Assembly: GCA_014872815.1 (NCBI GenBank)
Contig: WKFK01000005.1
Coordinates: forward strand, 1-64,000
Length of the DNA stretch: 64,000 bases
From: Paracoccaceae bacterium
GTDB lineage: Bacteria; Pseudomonadota; Alphaproteobacteria; Rhodobacterales; Rhodobacteraceae
Direction of reading: 5' to 3'
Shown here: positions 56,353 to 64,000 of the stretch, piece by piece
Layout of the letters: every line of letters starts with the position of its first letter
Position numbering within the stretch: position 1 is the first letter of the stretch
Translations under genes and position numbers: made by a program
The notes under the pieces: generated by a model
Databases searched by the model: none
What the model was told of the DNA's origin: nothing
What the model saw: only the letters and a program-made list of their open reading frames with translations

Positions 56353-56793
56353 ATGCCCGTCAGCCTTACAATTATTCCTGAACTCAACCTCGTCCACATC
56401 ATCTATTCGGGACGGGTTACACCGCAGGAACTCTTTGATGAGACCCAAGCCTGCTACCAGCGACCTGAATACCGGTCCGGCATGGCCGAAATCAGCGACT
56501 TTTTTCAGGTGACCTCGTTTGAGATTGGCTATGACGAAATGCATGATTTCACCACCCGCTCACAAAGCACTCATGGCGGCGTCGGCACAGGAATGGACAT
56601 TTGCTTGGTGGGCAGCACCAAAGTATCAGAACCGGCAATTCTCATGTACGAAGGCTTGATTGCCGCAAAGGAAATCCCAATTCGTCTGCATGTCGTGCCC
56701 GGTTACCCAGAGGCCTTGGCAATGCTCGACTTGCCAGAAGACAGCCTCAAGTACTTCCCTGAACGCTGCCGCAGCGAACGCCACCTGCTCTAA
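56353..56793 (+). CDS. Array copy 5, uncharacterised protein (146 aa)
   Basis: A 146-residue paralogue starting MPVSLTIIPELNLVHIIYSG (first 10 residues almost as in copy 4) with PEYRSGMAEISDFFQVTSFE around 38-57 and ending LPEDSLKYFPERCRSERHLL. In its centre it is nearer to copy 1 (shared YQxPEYxxGM, GYDxM) than to copies 3 and 4, so the array is a mix of at least two sublineages. AAGGATAG precedes the ATG at 56353. It converges on gshA, whose stop is 26 bp away. Function unknown. Confidence 0.82.
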   Translation: MPVSLTIIPELNLVHIIYSGRVTPQELFDETQACYQRPEYRSGMAEISDFFQVTSFEIGYDEMHDFTTRSQSTHGGVGTGMDICLVGSTKVSEPAILMYEGLIAAKEIPIRLHVVPGYPEALAMLDLPEDSLKYFPERCRSERHLL

Positions 56794-56819
56794 GCCGACG
56801 GCGTTCGCGTTGACCGATA

Positions 56820-58190
56820 TCAGTAGCTGTACGCGCCGTAGATCTGGCTCAGATCGCCATTCCAATCGCCGTGATAGCGCTCCAGCAACTCGTCCGCTGG
56901 CACCTTGCCGCTCTCTACGCTTTCTTTCAGCGCGTTCAGGAAATGGGTCTCATTGGGCACAAGTCCACCGGCCCCCGGCTTGGCCCGCGCCACCAGACCT
57001 GCTTCTGAAATCGCCAGCACTTCGCGCGCCAGATCGTGCATCTTGATTTTGCCGACCTGAGCTTGAAGCCCGTCTTCACTGGCCGCAACCCGCAGCGCCT
57101 CGCGCGTCTCCGCATCCCAGCCTTTCACCAAATCCCAGGCCGCATCCAGCGAGGACTGATCATACATCAGCCCCACCCAGAACGCGGGCAAAGCACAGAG
57201 CCGCCGCCATGGACCGCCATCCGCGCCGCGCATTTCCATGAATTTCTTGATCCGCGCCTCAGGGAAGGCGGTGGTCAGGTGATCCGCCCAATCGCTCAGG
57301 GTAGGCATCTCACCGGGCAGTGCCGGCAGCTCACCCTTCAGGAAGTCACGGAAGGACATGCCCAGCGCATCGATGTATTTCCCATCGCGATAGACAAAAT
57401 ACATCGGCACATCGAGCGCATATTGCACCCAGCGCTCAAAGCCAAAACCCTCTTCAAACACAAAGGGCAACATGCCGGTGCGGTCATCATCCAGATTGCG
57501 CCAGACCAACCCGCGGGTGGATTTCACCCCATTGGGTTTGCCATCCAGAAACGGCGAGTTGGCAAACAGAGCATTGGCCACCGGCTGCAAGGCCAGCGCC
57601 ACGCGCAGCTTCTGCACCATGTCCGCCTCAGAGGCAAAATCGAGGTTCACCTGCACGGTGCAGGTGCGATACATCATCACCTTACCCATGGTGCCCACGC
57701 GGTCCATGTAATCAGTCATCAGCTTATAACGCCCTTTGGGCATCACCGGCATCTGCTCATGGGACCAAATGGGCGCCGCGCCAAGCCCAATGAACCCAAC
57801 CCCAATCTTGTCCGCGATGTCTTTCACATCGGTCAGGTGTTGGTTCACCTCATCACAGGTCTGGTGGATGCTCTCCAATGGCGCGCCGGACAGTTCCAAC
57901 TGCCCACCGGGCTCAAGGCTCACATTGGCGCCGTCTTTTTCCAAGCCAATCAGCTTGCCGCCTTCTTCCAGCGGCGACCACCCGTGCCCATCACGCAAAC
58001 CTTCCAGCACCGCCAGAATGGAGCGCTTGCCCTCATAGGGCAGCGGCTTCAGCGTGTCTTTGCAATAGCCAAACTTCTCGTGTTCGGTGCCAATACGCCA
58101 GTCTTCTTTGGGTTTGCAGCCAGAGCTGAGGTATTCCGCCAGCTGGTCGTGATGCTCAATCGGCCCGCCGCCGGACTGTGGGATAGACAT
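56820..58190 (-). CDS. gshA: Glutamate-cysteine ligase, plant/alphaproteobacterial type
   Basis: A 456-residue ATP-dependent ligase making gamma-glutamylcysteine, the first step of glutathione synthesis. It belongs to the GCS2/plant-type family shown by IGTEHEKFGYCKDTLKPLPY near 40, EPGGQLELSGAPLESIHQTC near 95, MTDYMDRVGTMGKVMMYRTC and TCTVQVNLDFASEADMVQKL; length is typical. GGAG lies about eight bases before the ATG at 58190. It converges on the tandem array. Plant-type enzymes are redox-controlled by disulfides; several Cys are present, but I did not assign the pair. Confidence 0.93.
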   Translation of the reverse strand: MSIPQSGGGPIEHHDQLAEYLSSGCKPKEDWRIGTEHEKFGYCKDTLKPLPYEGKRSILAVLEGLRDGHGWSPLEEGGKLIGLEKDGANVSLEPGGQLELSGAPLESIHQTCDEVNQHLTDVKDIADKIGVGFIGLGAAPIWSHEQMPVMPKGRYKLMTDYMDRVGTMGKVMMYRTCTVQVNLDFASEADMVQKLRVALALQPVANALFANSPFLDGKPNGVKSTRGLVWRNLDDDRTGMLPFVFEEGFGFERWVQYALDVPMYFVYRDGKYIDALGMSFRDFLKGELPALPGEMPTLSDWADHLTTAFPEARIKKFMEMRGADGGPWRRLCALPAFWVGLMYDQSSLDAAWDLVKGWDAETREALRVAASEDGLQAQVGKIKMHDLAREVLAISEAGLVARAKPGAGGLVPNETHFLNALKESVESGKVPADELLERYHGDWNGDLSQIYGAYSY

Positions 58191-58253
58191 AGGCTTGCTC
58201 CGCTCCTGCAAACTCGCTTGGGAAATCAGTCGTGATCGGAAATCACTACGGTG

Positions 58254-58763
58254 TCAATGCAACCGCCGATCATCTTTCGCCCAAATCACAACCGGTTGAT
58301 CCGGCGTCGCCTTCAACTTAGCCAACATGTTTTCCGTGCGAATACCATCCAGCGACGCAAAGGCATCAAAAAGCGCATCTGAACCTTCGGCATTCACCGG
58401 AATATGCAAAGGCGCCTGCCCCGGTTGATAGAGTGCCCAGACCGGCGGCGTGCTGCGCCCGTCCAGCACCACGCGGCTCAGGCTGCGAATGGCGACACTG
58501 CCACCATTGAGCGGCCCAAAGTAAGCCACTTCGCCTTCGTCCACCTGCACCACACCCGGACCACCTTTGCCGATCCGAAAGCGCCCGCGCTGCAAACCGC
58601 TCACGATCAACACCGCGCCCACGGCGACAAGGCCAATGCCGAGCCATTTCATCACACCAAAGCCACTGGCCCACCAAACCCCAAGCAGCAGCACCGCGCC
58701 GCCCACTAGGGCTTCCCGCCACTGCGCCACCGCCGCGCGCGCCTCAGGTCGAATGAATGTCAT
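58254..58763 (-). CDS. Uncharacterised membrane protein (169 aa)
   Basis: A 169-residue protein of unknown function with two adjacent hydrophobic helices near the N-terminus (ALVGGAVLLLGVWWASGFGV and WLGIGLVAVGAVLIVSGL), then a soluble domain of about 100 residues beginning GRFRIGKGGPGVVQVDEGEV. This resembles the PH-like/YdbT-type membrane proteins only loosely. AGAGG lies nine bases before the ATG at 58763. It is upstream of gshA on the same strand with a 63-bp gap, so they may be co-transcribed. Confidence 0.75.
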   Translation of the reverse strand: MTFIRPEARAAVAQWREALVGGAVLLLGVWWASGFGVMKWLGIGLVAVGAVLIVSGLQRGRFRIGKGGPGVVQVDEGEVAYFGPLNGGSVAIRSLSRVVLDGRSTPPVWALYQPGQAPLHIPVNAEGSDALFDAFASLDGIRTENMLAKLKATPDQPVVIWAKDDRRLH

Positions 58764-58905
58764 GTCACTTACCTCTCTTGCTTCGCCCGGACGCCAGTTC
58801 GGGCAGCGCCCGACCGCCCCCATGGGCGGGCGCTATTGCACCCCCCCAGGGTCAAGCGCTGCCCTCTGTTCGATGCCAAAAACGCCAGACCAATCATGCT
58901 ATGTC

Positions 58906-59745
58906 TCACGTTTCGGCATCAAAAAACGCCATGGCAAATTGCCCACATGGCAGAAACCCAATGGATTGGTAGGCCTTAACTGCAGCTGCACTGGCCGCAA
59001 ACAAAATGGCCCGCATCGCGCCTTTGTCCCGTGCTTCCTTTAAATGCAGCGCCACCGCCCGCCGCGCGAGCCCCTGTCCGCGCAATTCCGGGGGGGTATA
59101 AACCCCGCCAATCTGCACCGTATCTGGCAGGGTCGCATTGAAGCCGGTCTTGCTCACCGGCACACCGTCTTTGAGCAGAATACGGTGCGTGTCTCGCTCA
59201 ATGCAGCGCGCAATATCCTGCGCTGCAATCTCGGCACATTTATGTGCCGGCGTGCCCAGAACCTCGCCGTGATAGGCTGTGCGCCACGTCACCGCCAACG
59301 CGCGGTGTTCCTCGCCAAGCGGCACCATGCTGAACCCGTCACAGTCTGGCATCTTGAGCCGCGCCAGCTCCAACCGATAACCCGGCTCATCTTCATTGAG
59401 CGACATCGGGCGGTCGCCCATGCCGGTGGCTTCAAAAAACGCCGCCACCTGCGCGCCGTCTCCCAAACACCCGATCAGCTCCCGCTCCGCCCAAAAGGCG
59501 CGTGTCGCCAGCCAATCGTCTTTTGTGGCATCCGGCGCCTGCATCAAGATCATGCCGCCATTAGACAGGGCAAACAGCCCTTTGCGATCATCATCCAACG
59601 CCCAAATGCGCATCGCGCGATCCGCGGTGCCATCTATTCCATGTTCATTGAGATTGCTCAAAAAGAACATTGAGCTCTGTACGTGCTCGCGCAGAAACGG
59701 CTCAATCCACGCAAGGTCCGCTTCCGTGACCGCGCGCCAGCTCAC
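58906..59745 (-). CDS. GNAT-family N-acetyltransferase (two-domain)
   Basis: A protein of about 279 residues with a C-terminal GNAT domain: KTGFNATLPDTVQIGGVYTP, then PPELRGQGLARRAVALHLKE, whose RGQGLAR is the acetyl-CoA loop, and AVKAYQSIGFLPCGQFAMAF. The N-terminal half is GNAT-like but lacks a clear loop, as in enzymes with a tandem fold. The likely start is GTG at 59745, overlapping the rsmE stop as GTGA with GGGGAC upstream; ATG at 59772 is the alternative. Substrate unknown. It would be translated with rsmE. Confidence 0.83.
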   Translation of the reverse strand: MSWRAVTEADLAWIEPFLREHVQSSMFFLSNLNEHGIDGTADRAMRIWALDDDRKGLFALSNGGMILMQAPDATKDDWLATRAFWAERELIGCLGDGAQVAAFFEATGMGDRPMSLNEDEPGYRLELARLKMPDCDGFSMVPLGEEHRALAVTWRTAYHGEVLGTPAHKCAEIAAQDIARCIERDTHRILLKDGVPVSKTGFNATLPDTVQIGGVYTPPELRGQGLARRAVALHLKEARDKGAMRAILFAASAAAVKAYQSIGFLPCGQFAMAFFDAET

Positions 59746-60467
59746 TGCCAGTCCCCGAGGCTCTGTTGCCATAGGGTCATCGCCGCCACCGCCGCCGTGT
59801 CCGCCCGCAAAATCCGCGGTCCCAGGCTCACCACATGCGCAAATGGCAAGGCCTTCAACCGGTCCCGCTCCGTCTCCGAAAACCCACCTTCCGGCCCAAT
59901 CAAAATCGCCCAGGGTCCCCCTTCAGACGCCGCCAACCGTTTGGCACTGCCCACCTCGGCCTCATCACAGAACATCAACTGACGCCCTTCGGGCCACTCC
60001 GCCAGCAATCGATCCAGCTTCACCAGATCACTGACCTCCGGCACATAGGTCCCGCCACATTGCTCCGCCGCTTCCACCGCATGCGCCTGCAAACGATCCT
60101 GCCGGATGCGCTCGCTGTTGGTGAAATCGGTGTTCACCGGCACAATCCGCGCCGCGCCCATTTCGGCCGCCTTCTCGACAATAAAATCCGTGCGCGCCTT
60201 CTTGATCGGCGCAAAGCACAGCCACAGGTCCGGTGGCATCTGCAACGGCTTGGTTTGCACCTCGCAAACCAGCTCCCCGTTGCGCTTATTCGCCACAGTC
60301 ACAGCACAGCGCCACTCGCCATCCCGCCCGTTAAACAACAGCACCGGATCACCCACCGCCATGCGCATCACGCCAAAAAGGTAATGCGCCTGCTCTTTGG
60401 TCAGAGGAATGGTTTGCCCTTCCCCCAAGCCCTGCTCTACATACAGTCTGACTTTTGCCTGTTTCAT
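59742..60467 (-). CDS. rsmE: 16S rRNA (uracil(1498)-N(3))-methyltransferase
   Basis: A 241-residue SPOUT methyltransferase that modifies U1498 of 16S rRNA. The N-terminal PUA-like domain includes QAHYLFGVMRMAVGDPVLLF, and the knotted C-terminal SAM site reads AILIGPEGGFSETERDRLKA and VSLGPRILRADTAAVAAM, the family signatures. The start is ATG at 60467; another ATG at 60479 is possible. It is divergent from ubiA with only 12 bp between the two start codons and overlaps the GNAT gene downstream. Confidence 0.93.
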   Translation of the reverse strand: MKQAKVRLYVEQGLGEGQTIPLTKEQAHYLFGVMRMAVGDPVLLFNGRDGEWRCAVTVANKRNGELVCEVQTKPLQMPPDLWLCFAPIKKARTDFIVEKAAEMGAARIVPVNTDFTNSERIRQDRLQAHAVEAAEQCGGTYVPEVSDLVKLDRLLAEWPEGRQLMFCDEAEVGSAKRLAASEGGPWAILIGPEGGFSETERDRLKALPFAHVVSLGPRILRADTAAVAAMTLWQQSLGDWQ

Positions 60468-60479
60468 GGGAACCGACAT

Positions 60480-61454
60480 ATGGCCGACACGCCCGCAAAG
60501 GAAGACCCCCAGACCACAGAGGGGCAAGTTTCTGACGCTGTGAAAGGCAATTGGGTCGACCATCTGGCTCCTGCCTGGTCTCGCCCCTACCTGCGCCTGT
60601 CGCGCGCGGACCGTCCCATTGGCACCTGGCTGCTGCTGTTGCCCTGCTGGATGAGCCTAGCCCTTGCGATGCTGAGCGATGGTCAGGCCACGCTGCATGA
60701 TCTATGGATCGCCGTCGGCTGCGCCATTGGCGCCTTCCTTATGCGGGGCGCAGGCTGCACATGGAACGACATCACAGACCGCGAGTTTGACGCGCAGGTC
60801 GCCCGCACACGCTCCCGTCCCATTCCATCGGGTCAAGTGACAGCCAAACAGGCCGCTGTCTGGATGGTCATTCAGGCGCTGATCTCTGCCGCCATCCTGT
60901 TTACGTTCAACGTTAACGCCATCCTGCTGGGCATCGCCTCTTTGCTGCCAGTGGCGGTCTACCCCTTTGCCAAGCGCTTCACCTGGTGGCCGCAGGTTTT
61001 CTTGGGCCTCGCCTTCAACTGGGGCGCGTTGCTGGCCTGGACCGCCCATACCGGCAGCCTCAATTGGCCCGCCGTGATCCTCTATGCCGCTGGCATCGCT
61101 TGGACCCTGTTCTACGACACCATCTATGCCCACCAAGACACAGAGGACGACGCCCTAATCGGTGTGAAATCCACCGCGCGGTTGTTTGGCAAAAACAGCC
61201 CGCAATGGCTGCAAGGCTTCCTGACCCTGACCATCATGCTCTTTGGCTTTGCCGTGCTGATGGTCACTATTGAGCGCAGCCCCGCCTCCATGGCCGTCGC
61301 CCTGCTGGGGCCGCTCACCATGGGCTGGCACATGCAATGGCAGTTGCGCCAACTCGACACCGAGGACTCTAACGTGCTCCTGCGCCTGTTTCGGTCCAAC
61401 CGCGACACCGGTCTCATCCCTCTGCTGTTTTTCGCCACTGCCTTTTTCCTTTGA
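60480..61454 (+). CDS. ubiA: 4-hydroxybenzoate octaprenyltransferase
   Basis: A 324-residue inner-membrane prenyltransferase of ubiquinone synthesis, attaching the polyprenyl chain to 4-hydroxybenzoate. The two Asp-rich magnesium/diphosphate motifs are present: NDITDREFD at 96-104 and YDTIYAHQDTEDD from 212. About eight hydrophobic spans surround them, and LRLSRADRPIGTWLLLLPC opens the fold. A hydrophilic N-terminal stretch of about 30 residues precedes it. GGGA lies about eight bases before the ATG at 60480. Divergent from rsmE. Confidence 0.95.
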   Translation: MADTPAKEDPQTTEGQVSDAVKGNWVDHLAPAWSRPYLRLSRADRPIGTWLLLLPCWMSLALAMLSDGQATLHDLWIAVGCAIGAFLMRGAGCTWNDITDREFDAQVARTRSRPIPSGQVTAKQAAVWMVIQALISAAILFTFNVNAILLGIASLLPVAVYPFAKRFTWWPQVFLGLAFNWGALLAWTAHTGSLNWPAVILYAAGIAWTLFYDTIYAHQDTEDDALIGVKSTARLFGKNSPQWLQGFLTLTIMLFGFAVLMVTIERSPASMAVALLGPLTMGWHMQWQLRQLDTEDSNVLLRLFRSNRDTGLIPLLFFATAFFL

Positions 61455-61515
61455 TTGCAAGCGGGGCCGTAACGCCGTATCAACCATGCAACACTGGACG
61501 GACCACACTTTCTGA

Positions 61516-63684
61516 ATGCGACTTTCTTCCCTCCTTATCCTGTTTGTGACCTTCGCCTCGGCGGGGCTCCTTAGTCTTGTCGCCGCGAGTCTCTCCGCTG
61601 ACCTAATTGAAGACACTTCCAAATCTTCGGTGGAGCACGAACTCTCCAAATCCGGCATGGATTGGGCCGAGGTGCACGCCGAAGGCTTGCAAATCTTCCT
61701 CGCGGGCGTGGCCCCTTCAGAGGCGGACCGGTTCAAAGCCATTTCCGCTGCGGGCCGCATCGTCGACGCCGCGCGGGTGATCGACAATATGGAAGTGCCG
61801 GCCACCGCCGCCATTGCACCGCCGCGGTTTTCCGTGGAAATCCTGCGCAACGACGCGGGCATCTCGCTGATTGGCCTGATCCCGGAAAGCGCCGCCCGCG
61901 ATCAACTGCTGCGCCAGCTCAAAGACATCTCCGATAACGGCGAAGTGGCTGACTTGCTGGAAACCGCCGACTACGCCGCCCCCGCTGGCTGGTCCGCCGC
62001 GTCCCGCTTTGCGGTTTCTGCCCTCAAAGACCTGCCGCGCTCCAAAATCTCGGTGCAGGCCGGTCGCGTCGACATCACCGCCATGGCCGACAGCCCCGAA
62101 CAACGCGCCGATCTGGAAATTGACCTCAACCGCCGCGCGCCTAATGGCGTCGAAGTGAACCTCAACATTTCCGCGCCGCGCCCGGTGATCACCCCCTTCA
62201 CCCTGCGTCTTGTCAAAGGCGGAGACATCACCCGCTTTGACGCCTGTTCCGCCGACACCGACAAAGCCCGCGCCCAAATCCTCACCGCCGCACGTGCTGC
62301 CGGTCTGGAAGGCGAGGTCGACTGTGTGATTGGCCTAGGTGTGCCCTCCACCAGCTGGGGTGACGCCGTCGCCACCGCCATTCGCGGCCTCAACGAATTG
62401 GGCGGCGGCACGCTGACCTTCTCGGATGCGGACGTGACATTGACCGCACTTATGGGCACAGATCAGGCTCTGTTTGACCGTGTTGTTGGCGAGCTTGAAG
62501 GCACCCTGCCCGAAGCCTTTGCCTTGCTGGCCACCCTTCCCCCGACACCGGAAGCCGAAGACGAGGCCGTGGTGCAAGAATTCACCGCAACGCTCAGCCC
62601 CGAAGGTCTTGTGCAACTGCGTGGCCGTCTGCCAAATGACATCGCGCGTGACACCACCGACAGCTACGCCCGCGCCCGTTTTGGCACCGAAACCGTGCAT
62701 ATGGCCACCCGCCTGGACGACACCTTGCCCCCAACTTGGCCCTTCCGCGTGATGGCGGGCCTGGACGCGCTCTCCTTGCTCAACAACGGCTCCCTGATCG
62801 TGACACCCGAGGCCGTCTCCGTGACCGGTAATACCGGCAACACCGAGGCCAACGCCCGTATCACCCAAATTCTGGCCGACAAGTTGAGCCAGACCGATCA
62901 CTTCGCGATCAACGTCACTTATCTTGAGGCACTTGATCCATTGGCGGGTCTGCCCACCGCCGAAGAATGCATGGCCAATATCCAGGCGCTTCAGGACGAG
63001 ACCAAAATTGCCTTTGAGCCCGGCAGTGGCACACTGGATGAAAGTGCCGCAGCGATCATCGATACACTCGCCGAAGAGCTCAACGCCTGTCCCGATCTGC
63101 AAATCGAAATCCAGGGCCACACTGACAGCCAGGGCCGCGAAAGCATGAACCAGGCCCTGTCGCAGACCCGCGCCTTAGCGGTTCTGACCGCCCTACAGGA
63201 ACGTCGCGTGCTAACCAAAGGCTTCCTCGCCCTTGGCTACGGCGAAAGCCAGCCCATCGCCGACAACGACACCGCCGAGGGCCGCGAAGCCAACCGCCGC
63301 ATCGAATTTGTCCGCATCGTGCCGGAAGCGGAACAGGTCGAAGCCACAGCAGAAGACGGCACCGAAGCCAGCGACGCTGAGGCAGAGACCACTGAAGCCG
63401 AGGCAGCAGCAAGCGAAAGCGAAGCAGACGCCACCGAGGCGGGCACCGCCGAAACCACGTCAGAGGTAGCCACCGAGGCAGCGCCAGAAGCCGCGACCGA
63501 GCCCGCCGACGTGGCAACCACCTCTGAAGCAGACGCAGCCACCGAAGGCACAGCCGCCGATGCCCCTGCCACCGAGGCAGAGGCCACAGCGGACACAGGC
63601 GCAGAAGCCACCTCTGACGAGACATCCACAGACAACGCCGCGCAGGAAGACGGCGAGGAGACCCAGACCAATGACACGAATTGA
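61516..63684 (+). CDS. OmpA-family peptidoglycan-binding protein with BON-like region and long acidic tail
   Basis: A 722-residue cell-envelope protein with an N-terminal signal/anchor (SLLILFVTFASAGLLSLVAA). Between about 40 and 480 it has repeated BON-like units (e.g. DVDITAM-type segments, GDITRFDACSADTDKARAQI). The C-terminal OmpA domain (about 495-610) contains FEPGSGTLDESAAAIIDTLA and IEIQGHTDSQGRESMNQALS with the peptidoglycan-binding NxxLSxxRA pattern. The last 110 residues are an E/A/T-rich low-complexity tail (e.g. EAETTEAEAAASESEADATE). It overlaps the next gene by 14 bp. It probably links outer membrane and cell wall. Confidence 0.85.
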   Translation: MRLSSLLILFVTFASAGLLSLVAASLSADLIEDTSKSSVEHELSKSGMDWAEVHAEGLQIFLAGVAPSEADRFKAISAAGRIVDAARVIDNMEVPATAAIAPPRFSVEILRNDAGISLIGLIPESAARDQLLRQLKDISDNGEVADLLETADYAAPAGWSAASRFAVSALKDLPRSKISVQAGRVDITAMADSPEQRADLEIDLNRRAPNGVEVNLNISAPRPVITPFTLRLVKGGDITRFDACSADTDKARAQILTAARAAGLEGEVDCVIGLGVPSTSWGDAVATAIRGLNELGGGTLTFSDADVTLTALMGTDQALFDRVVGELEGTLPEAFALLATLPPTPEAEDEAVVQEFTATLSPEGLVQLRGRLPNDIARDTTDSYARARFGTETVHMATRLDDTLPPTWPFRVMAGLDALSLLNNGSLIVTPEAVSVTGNTGNTEANARITQILADKLSQTDHFAINVTYLEALDPLAGLPTAEECMANIQALQDETKIAFEPGSGTLDESAAAIIDTLAEELNACPDLQIEIQGHTDSQGRESMNQALSQTRALAVLTALQERRVLTKGFLALGYGESQPIADNDTAEGREANRRIEFVRIVPEAEQVEATAEDGTEASDAEAETTEAEAAASESEADATEAGTAETTSEVATEAAPEAATEPADVATTSEADAATEGTAADAPATEAEATADTGAEATSDETSTDNAAQEDGEETQTNDTN

Positions 63685-63997
63685 GTTCATCCTGACCACC
63701 GCCGTCATTCTGTTTGTGGCCTTCTGCATGGGCTGGTTTGCCAATTGGCTGGTGCACCGCTTCACCCGCGTGGCGCAATCTGACGTCGACCAGCTGGAAC
63801 GCATGTCCCAGGAGCTGCACGAAGCCGAAGAGACCCGCGATCAGGCGATCACCTACCTGCAACAGCGCGAGGCCGAACTGACCAACCAGCTCACCCAGAC
63901 TGAGGCCGAACTCCGCGCCGCCATGGACGGCCTACGCGACGCCCGCCAAGAAGCCGAAGAACTGCGCATGCATGTGGAGCGTCTGGGCGGGGCGTAA
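63671..63997 (+). CDS. Small membrane protein with coiled coil (108 aa)
   Basis: A 108-residue protein with one TM near the N-terminus (EFILTTAVILFVAFCMGWFA) and a cytoplasmic or periplasmic coiled coil of about 75 residues (RMSQELHEAEETRDQAITYL, LTNQLTQTEAELRAAMDG). The ATG at 63671 lies 14 bp inside the end of the OmpA-family gene, so the two are co-translated. Its stop (63995-63997) is inside the window, so the gene is complete. Likely acts with the OmpA-family protein at the envelope; function unknown. Confidence 0.8.
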   Translation: MTRIEFILTTAVILFVAFCMGWFANWLVHRFTRVAQSDVDQLERMSQELHEAEETRDQAITYLQQREAELTNQLTQTEAELRAAMDGLRDARQEAEELRMHVERLGGA

Positions 63998-64000
63998 GGC

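Larger units (their letters stand above)
54180..56793 (+). repeat. Tandem array of five paralogous 146-codon genes
   Basis: Five consecutive plus-strand genes (54180, 54690, 55254, 55825 and 56353) align without gaps over 146 residues plus a stop; the second has six extra C-terminal residues. Invariant positions in all five include D49, G59, P119, A123, L125, L127, F135, P136, C139, E142, H144, L145 and L146, giving a shared end F-P-x2-C-x2-E-x-H-L-L. The third and fourth are the closest pair; the fourth and fifth also share upstream sequence. The array arose by repeated tandem duplication. Confidence 0.9.

Noticed and set aside
63233-63677. Alternative-frame open reading frames in the acidic tail of the OmpA-family gene
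   Set aside because: They arise from the low-complexity GCA/GAA/ACC codon repeats and have no independent ribosome binding site.

Overview
The window is GC-rich DNA from an alphaproteobacterium, most likely a marine Rhodobacteraceae (Roseobacter group). The evidence is the alphaproteobacterial size and sequence of RpoB, RpoC, EF-G and the ribosomal proteins, together with a gene set typical of that group: a methionine gamma-lyase/AceE-like pair, a fused 2-oxoacid dehydrogenase E1, plant-type GshA, and a KpsMTE-type capsule exporter. I saw no rRNA, tRNA, CRISPR array, transposase, integrase or phage gene.

The first 31 kb, read on the minus strand, is the transcription/translation supercluster secE-nusG ... 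rplK-rplA ... rplJ-rplL ... rpoB-rpoC ... rpsL-rpsG-fusA-tuf (tuf cut by the window edge). The canonical order is kept but the blocks are separated by accessory genes. A glycosyltransferase and a DMT transporter sit between rpoC and rpsL. A PhzS-like flavin monooxygenase, an FkbM methyltransferase and an L,D-transpeptidase-like protein sit between rplL and rpoB. An epimerase, a fatty acid desaturase, a chemoreceptor and two unknown genes sit between rplA and rplJ. A GNAT acetyltransferase, an AhpD-like/TetR divergent pair and a membrane methyltransferase-like gene sit between nusG and rplK. Most ribosomal blocks end in their own hairpin terminator, so each appears to be a separate transcription unit.

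From 31 to 38 kb is a metabolic stretch: fused E1 alpha/beta, an oligopeptide-type binding protein, and gabD with galM. From 38.3 to 45.9 kb is a compact minus-strand capsule locus: kpsD-like outer-membrane lipoprotein, CDP-polyol-type cytidylyltransferase, SDR reductase, TagB/TagF-like polyol-phosphate transferase, kpsE, kpsM, kpsT, and a coupled secreted endonuclease/exonuclease/phosphatase-fold protein. The biosynthetic genes suggest a polyol-phosphate (teichoic-acid-like) capsule. Divergent uxaC and uxuA (46.6-49.9 kb) cover hexuronate breakdown.

From 49.8 to 54.1 kb is a methionine catabolism module (mdeR < > mdeA-mdeB) with a candidate operator. It is followed by the least explained feature of the window: five tandem paralogous genes (54180-56793) sharing an ungapped 146-residue core and an invariant C-terminal motif. 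The first copy carries an in-frame TAA; the last two also share a duplicated upstream region. The window ends with gshA, small membrane and GNAT genes, rsmE and ubiA (divergent, start codons 12 bp apart), an OmpA-family protein with a long acidic tail, and a small membrane coiled-coil protein overlapping it.
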